A stretch of DNA of 16,926 nucleotides from contig VGFF01000040.1 of NCBI GenBank assembly GCA_016868955.1, positions 1-16,926 of the forward strand, read 5' to 3'. Origin of the DNA: Armatimonadota bacterium. GTDB taxonomy: Bacteria; Sysuimicrobiota; Sysuimicrobiia; Sysuimicrobiales; VGFF01. The notes under the pieces were generated by a model. The model saw only the letters and a list, made by a program, of their open reading frames with translations. It made no database searches and had not been told where the DNA came from. Of the stretch, positions 13,163-16,926 are shown piece after piece. The position numbers and the translations under genes were made by a program. The first letter of the stretch is position 1. The number at the start of each line of letters is the position of its first letter.

Positions 13163-15219
13163 CGCGGATCCCCATGGCCGGTGGCGGTCCCCGTCACGGG
13201 TGCCGCGATCGTCGATTCCGACCGCCGCAGCAGCCGCTCCCACGACGGCACCAGATCCGCGATCAACGCGTCGGCGTTGTGCGTGGCGTAGACATGCCCG
13301 GCGAATGCGTGGCTCGTCTCGCGGTAGTGGGCGTGATGATCGACGAGCTCTCGAACGGCGCCGCTGATCTCTTCCGCGTTATGGCAGACGGCGGCGATCA
13401 CGCCCAGCGGAATCGGCGCGTCCGGCGGTTCGGCGTAGAAGTCGACGCGCACGCCCGAGAACGCGATCATCGCGTCGCCGAACGCGTTGCGCAGCGACAC
13501 CCACACGGAATGCGTCCCGGCCCGCAGCCGCACGGCGGCGCTCGCCATCGGGTCGTCTCCAGAACGCTCCATCATCAAGACTTGGCGATGCAACGATTCG
13601 CCATGCGCGTCCAGGTGGTCCACGTAGAGCTGCGCGTACGTTCCGTTCTGGTCGAGCGTGCCCGTCACGACCATCAACGTCGCGTCGATCGGAACGATGA
13701 TGCTGGTATACACCTTCGTCGCCTCGCCACCGATGCGCAGCTGGAGATGACCACGTACCTGTGCGACATTGCCAGAGCGCCGCCAGCTGAACACGGGTGC
13801 CCTTCGGTAGTAGGTCGCCCGCGTCTCCGGCAACGCCCGCCGATACCGCGTGATCTCGCCGGCAACCTGCGCCGACAGCCAACTCGCCGCCGGCACGACG
13901 ACCGGGACACCGGTCGCCATCGCTTCGACGAGCACGCCTGAGCTTCTAGAGTAGTAAGCGAATCGGTCATACGGGAGCAGCGCGATATCGGCGCCCGCGA
14001 GCAGCTCGCGATACTCCTGCGACGACAGCGGTCGATCGATCATCTCCACGAACCGCGGATCCAATGACGACAGGTCGGCACGCGCGACGACGGCCTCGGG
14101 GTCGCCGTCGGCCGTGTTGTAGTTCACCTGCAGCCGAAACCGCAGGCGGTCTCGTTCGACGTAGTCCCGCCACAGATCGCGGATGACGCGCGGCAGGTGA
14201 TGAAACCCTTTCTCCTTCCGAGCGTCGCCTAAGTACACCGCCGTCAGCGGCATGCGCGCCGGCGGTGAGGGCGGCGCCGGCTGCGTGTGCGGAATCGGCA
14301 GAGTATGGTAGGCGACGAGGCCCAACCGGTTGTATTGGTCGGTGAGGCGGTCGGTGTCCGTGTAGAACCGCACGTGATCTCCCAGGGCGCGGCGACGGCA
14401 CTCGAGGAGCGCGTGGCGGTGCACCCGCATCTCCTCGTCCTGTCCCGCGTAGTCTCCCTCTAGCCCGGCGTAGAGGGCCCGGCGAAACAACAAATGCCAA
14501 GACGCGCAACGCGACGCCGGATCCGACTCCAGGTATCGCAGCAACCCGGCGGTCTCGACGAACGTGACCGTCGGCAGGAAGACGACGTCGCCTGCGGCGA
14601 GGGGAACTTGACGGAAAACCGCGCGCGTATCGCGCGCGAACTGCCGCATCCGATACCGGTCATAGACCCACCGCATGCGCTCGGGGTGCCAACCGAGGAA
14701 CAACCCCAGCGGCGACAGCAATGCGCGGACGACGACGTTCACCGGCGGGCCCACTCGTGAGAAATAGCCTCGCAGCGGTAGCATTGCCGCGACCAGCCGA
14801 AACACGGCGGCGATGACGGTCGCGAACCACACGGCCGCCAATGCGATCCAGACCGAGCGCGTCCCGCCGCTGAGCGGTAGCCGCTGGAAGAATTCCTCTA
14901 AGTTGTCGCGAGCCGCCCAGAGGACGCCGAACGGCGAGAACATCAGCCGCAGCCGGACCAGGGACTTCCAGCGGCCGATCGTGGCCGCCCCGTCCCACAG
15001 CGGCCGAAGCCAACCGGGCGGCGCGAGGCGGAACCAGATTCCATACCGGTACGCCCGCACGACCGGCCAGGGCGCGTCGTCGCCGCGGGCGCGCCGATTC
15101 GTGACGAGCACCGGTTCGTACGCGGCGCGGGCCGCGGCCGCGAGCACGTGCTGCGCGTACTCGTAGTGGTGGCCGCCGATGTCGATGATGGATTGATCGA
15201 TAAGGACGAATCGAGGCAA
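13159..15219 (-). CDS. Large glycosyltransferase (GT4-like) with inserted beta-rich domain and a hydrophobic segment
   Basis: At 686 residues it is far longer than a usual GT4 enzyme (about 350-420). It starts RFVLIDQSIIDIGGHHYEYAQHVL, a GGHH-type N-terminus seen in polysaccharide-cluster glycosyltransferases. Residues 122-149 form a strongly hydrophobic stretch that could anchor it in or on the membrane. The catalytic C-terminal half shows AVYLGDARKEKGFHHL (327-342), a loop with IALLPYDRFAYYSRSSG (412-428) and GVLVEAMATGVPVVVP (428-443). Where a GT4 would continue to its final helices, about 150 residues of alternating beta-like sequence (roughly 455-602) intervene. The GT4 tail then resumes (AEEISGAVRELVDHHAHYRETSHAFA, 615-640). 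The start is TTG 15219; no ATG or GTG is in frame before the conserved strand. It overlaps the next gene by 4 bases. Confidence 0.82.
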   Translation of the reverse strand: MPRFVLIDQSIIDIGGHHYEYAQHVLAAAARAAYEPVLVTNRRARGDDAPWPVVRAYRYGIWFRLAPPGWLRPLWDGAATIGRWKSLVRLRLMFSPFGVLWAARDNLEEFFQRLPLSGGTRSVWIALAAVWFATVIAAVFRLVAAMLPLRGYFSRVGPPVNVVVRALLSPLGLFLGWHPERMRWVYDRYRMRQFARDTRAVFRQVPLAAGDVVFLPTVTFVETAGLLRYLESDPASRCASWHLLFRRALYAGLEGDYAGQDEEMRVHRHALLECRRRALGDHVRFYTDTDRLTDQYNRLGLVAYHTLPIPHTQPAPPSPPARMPLTAVYLGDARKEKGFHHLPRVIRDLWRDYVERDRLRFRLQVNYNTADGDPEAVVARADLSSLDPRFVEMIDRPLSSQEYRELLAGADIALLPYDRFAYYSRSSGVLVEAMATGVPVVVPAASWLSAQVAGEITRYRRALPETRATYYRRAPVFSWRRSGNVAQVRGHLQLRIGGEATKVYTSIIVPIDATLMVVTGTLDQNGTYAQLYVDHLDAHGESLHRQVLMMERSGDDPMASAAVRLRAGTHSVWVSLRNAFGDAMIAFSGVRVDFYAEPPDAPIPLGVIAAVCHNAEEISGAVRELVDHHAHYRETSHAFAGHVYATHNADALIADLVPSWERLLRRSESTIAAPVTGTATGHGDPR

Positions 15220-15233
15220 CGTGGCACCAATCC

Positions 15234-16166
15234 CTAGACGTTAGTGTGCGGGCGGTGCCCGAGGACCTTGTACGCCTCGACCAGCTCGCGGATCCCGTCG
15301 TCGAGCGTGTGCGCGGGACGGAACCCGGTCGCTTCGATGCGCGCGTTGGACACGATGTAGTCACGCCGGTCGGGGTCCTTGCCGATCGCGGCCTCGATGA
15401 ACGTGAACGCCGGCACCTGCACACGGATGCGCTCGCACAGCTCGAGCTTCGACAAGTTCGCGTTGCTGAGTCCGACATTGTAAGGGCGGCCGGCCATCCG
15501 GTCGAATTCGACCAGCGCATGCTCGAACGCGCGCGCGACGTCGCGAATGTGGATGAAGTTCCGCCGGAAGTGCCCTTCGAAAACGATTAAGTAGCGGTCG
15601 GTGACGGCGCGATAGACGAAGTCGTTGACGAGCAGGTCCGTTCGCATGCGCGGCGAGGTGCCGAAGACGGTCGCGAAGCGGAACGACAGGCTATTGCCGG
15701 CATCGAGCACCGCCGCCTCGGCTTCGACCTTCGTGGTGCCGTACAGCGACAGCGGGCGCAGCGGCGACTCCTCCGTGCAGAATTTGTCGGCGTCCCCAAT
15801 GCCGTACCCGCTGTTCGTGCAAGGGAAACAGATCCGCTGACCGGGCGCGCGGACGCGCAGGAGCAGCCGGATCGCGTCGAGGTTCGTCGACGTGGCCGCC
15901 GTCGCGTCGGCATCACATGCCGGAGCGCCGACAATCGCGGCCAGCGGGAGGATGACGTCCGCGTCGCGAATGGCCTCACGCAACGTCGATTCGGTGCGGG
16001 CGTCGCCGCGGATGATCCGCAACCGGGGATCGGCGACGCAGTCGAGCAGGGTCACCTGGTGGTAGCGGAAATTGTCGAGCACCGTTACGGTGTGCCCGTC
16101 CTGCAGCAAATGCGGCACGAGAATCGAGCCCAGGTAACCTGCCCCGCCGGTCACACAGATCCGCAC
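15234..16166 (-). CDS. NAD-dependent nucleotide-sugar epimerase/dehydratase (extended SDR)
   Basis: The 310-residue protein opens RICVTGGAGYLGSILVPHLL, has VILPLAAIVGAPACDAD (71-87), the active-site Thr/Ser in FPCTNSGYG (114-122) and YGTTKVEAE with Tyr142/Lys146. The closing DYIVSNARIEATGFRPAHTLDDGIRELVEAY is typical of SDRs in LPS and heptose clusters. The start is GTG 16166, with GAGGAG at 16177-16182 ten bases upstream. No complete gene certainly lies within 370 bases upstream, so it may carry its own leader, although the ABC ATPase gene points the same way. It is 14 bases upstream of the large glycosyltransferase. The substrate is presumably a GDP- or UDP-linked sugar; the exact reaction (epimerase or dehydratase) cannot be assigned. 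Confidence 0.88.
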   Translation of the reverse strand: MRICVTGGAGYLGSILVPHLLQDGHTVTVLDNFRYHQVTLLDCVADPRLRIIRGDARTESTLREAIRDADVILPLAAIVGAPACDADATAATSTNLDAIRLLLRVRAPGQRICFPCTNSGYGIGDADKFCTEESPLRPLSLYGTTKVEAEAAVLDAGNSLSFRFATVFGTSPRMRTDLLVNDFVYRAVTDRYLIVFEGHFRRNFIHIRDVARAFEHALVEFDRMAGRPYNVGLSNANLSKLELCERIRVQVPAFTFIEAAIGKDPDRRDYIVSNARIEATGFRPAHTLDDGIRELVEAYKVLGHRPHTNV

Positions 16167-16252
16167 GCGTTATCCGCTCCTCAATCGCAGCCGGTTTACC
16201 ATCCGATCTTTTGTCCGTGCATGCCTTCAAGGCCGTCGCGTTGCTCTCGCGC

Positions 16253-16516
16253 TTACGAGCGCGCGGACGATGCCTCCGCTTTCTGCACGAGCGCGTACAA
16301 CACCAACCGCGACTGCTCGATTACCGCCGCACAGAAGCTTGCCATCTCCAAGTCGGCACTGGCCATCGCGTCTTGATGCGCTACTTCCAACGCGGCTAAC
16401 CGACGATCGATCGTCGGCGCGACCACGACCGCGAGATCGAAGATCTCAGCGCCGAACGGCGCAAGAGTTGCCGCGGGAAACAAGTCAACGAGGCGCCCAT
16501 CATAGGGAGAAAGCAA
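16253..16516 (-). CDS. Possible small hypothetical protein between the ABC ATPase and SDR genes
   Basis: This open frame fills most of the 366-base gap between the ABC ATPase stop (16533) and the SDR start (16166). Taken from TTG 16516 it gives 87 residues, LSPYDGRLVDLFPAATLAP and onward, with a helical, Ala/Glu-rich second half (AALEVAHQDAMASADLEMAS) that could form a coiled coil. The frame is open up to 16576, which would overlap the ATPase. There is no convincing Shine-Dalgarno, no ATG near the beginning, and no family that I recognise. Third positions are less GC-biased than in the neighbours. It may be a real accessory gene, a gene remnant, or chance. Confidence 0.3.
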   Translation of the reverse strand: MLSPYDGRLVDLFPAATLAPFGAEIFDLAVVVAPTIDRRLAALEVAHQDAMASADLEMASFCAAVIEQSRLVLYALVQKAEASSARS

Positions 16517-16532
16517 GGCAGATGACGCGCCC

Positions 16533-16926
16533 TCACGTGGAATGTCGGTAAGCGTAGAGGACCGCCTCCACCGCACCCAACTCTCGGGGGCGGCCTTGAT
16601 CTATCCAGATGGCGCGATCGCAGATCTCGCGCACCGCGTTCGCGTCGTGGGATACGAAGAGGAATGTCGTCCCGTGCTCGCGATAGGACCGCATGCGGGC
16701 CAGGCACTTGCGCTGAAACGCCTCGTCTCCGACCGCGAGAACCTCGTCGAGGAGGAGGACATCGGGTCGCCACGCCGTCGCGAGCGCGAACGCCAGCCGC
16801 GATATCATGCCGTTCGAGTAGGTGCGCAAGGGCGCGTCGATGAACGCGTCCAACTCGGCGAACTCCACGATCTCACCGAATCGATCCGTGACCTCGGCTT
16901 CCGTGCGTTGAAGCAACGCCCCATTG
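16533..16926 (-). CDS. ABC transporter ATP-binding subunit, polysaccharide export type (Wzt-like), 5' part outside window
   Basis: Only the C-terminal part is inside the window; the frame is open to the right edge (NGALLQRTEAEV). It shows the ABC signature region in the polysaccharide-exporter form TYSNGMISRLAFALA, Walker B DVLLLDEVLAVGDEAF and the H-loop TFLFVSHDANAVREI. VLAVGDEAFQRKC is characteristic of the Wzt/KpsT/TagH subfamily that powers export of lipid-linked O-antigen, capsule or teichoic acid through a Wzm-type permease. It ends 15 residues after the usual terminal strand (VEAVLYAYRHST), so it lacks the C-terminal carbohydrate-binding domain found on some Wzt proteins. Walker A and the permease gene would lie beyond the right edge. 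It is presumably the first in-window gene of the minus-strand transcription unit. Confidence 0.9.
   Translation of the reverse strand, partial: NGALLQRTEAEVTDRFGEIVEFAELDAFIDAPLRTYSNGMISRLAFALATAWRPDVLLLDEVLAVGDEAFQRKCLARMRSYREHGTTFLFVSHDANAVREICDRAIWIDQGRPRELGAVEAVLYAYRHST

Noticed and set aside
16183..16250. Promoter-like TTGAAG upstream of the SDR gene on the minus strand
   Set aside because: No -10-like hexamer with good spacing was found, so a promoter cannot be supported.

Overview
The window is GC-rich throughout, with a strong G/C bias at third codon positions. It reads as a bacterial surface-polysaccharide (O-antigen, capsule or S-layer glycan) biosynthesis locus. No gene fixes the taxon. 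The GDP-heptose gene set, the Wzt-like ABC ATPase and the GC-rich TTG/GTG-start genes fit a soil or environmental bacterium from a high-GC lineage, but that is inference.

Layout: two convergent gene blocks meet at a hairpin at 5539-5571 that can act as a bidirectional terminator. The left block (+ strand, 1-5536) holds an NAD-dependent sugar epimerase/dehydratase, a WbqC-like protein, an asparaginase-family protein, an intact DegT/StrS sugar aminotransferase, the 3' part of a second DegT gene, and a MraY/WecA-type polyprenyl-phosphate sugar-1-phosphate transferase. Four of these six are broken as written. The epimerase has a frameshift plus an internal deletion next to a 61-bp inverted repeat. 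The WbqC gene has two in-frame stops. The second DegT gene is 5'-truncated and carries in-frame stops. The WecA-like gene has a TAG. The stops fall mostly where relatives carry Tyr or Trp, so the damage looks recent, or it reflects consensus errors. Only the asparaginase and the first aminotransferase read through cleanly.

The right block (- strand, read from 16926 down to 5604) is intact and tightly packed. In order of transcription it holds: a partial Wzt-like ABC ATPase; a doubtful small ORF; an SDR epimerase; a 686-residue glycosyltransferase with an inserted beta-rich domain; a second glycosyltransferase; a small SDR epimerase; a GDP-fucose-synthase-like SDR; heptose-7-phosphate kinase (HddA); sedoheptulose-7-phosphate isomerase (GmhA); heptose bisphosphate phosphatase (GmhB); a GT4 glycosyltransferase; and a geranylgeranyl-reductase-family flavoprotein. 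Most internal junctions are 4-base stop/start overlaps (ATGA or GTGA), which implies translational coupling.

How they fit together (inference): GmhA, HddA and GmhB make D-glycero-alpha-D-manno-heptose 1-phosphate. A GDP-transferase (HddC), not in this window, would activate it. The SDR enzymes would then modify the nucleotide sugar, the three glycosyltransferases would build the glycan on a polyprenyl carrier, and the ABC ATPase would power its export. The reductase may saturate the lipid carrier or a glycolipid. The left block looks like a decaying or poorly resolved amino-sugar and initiation module.
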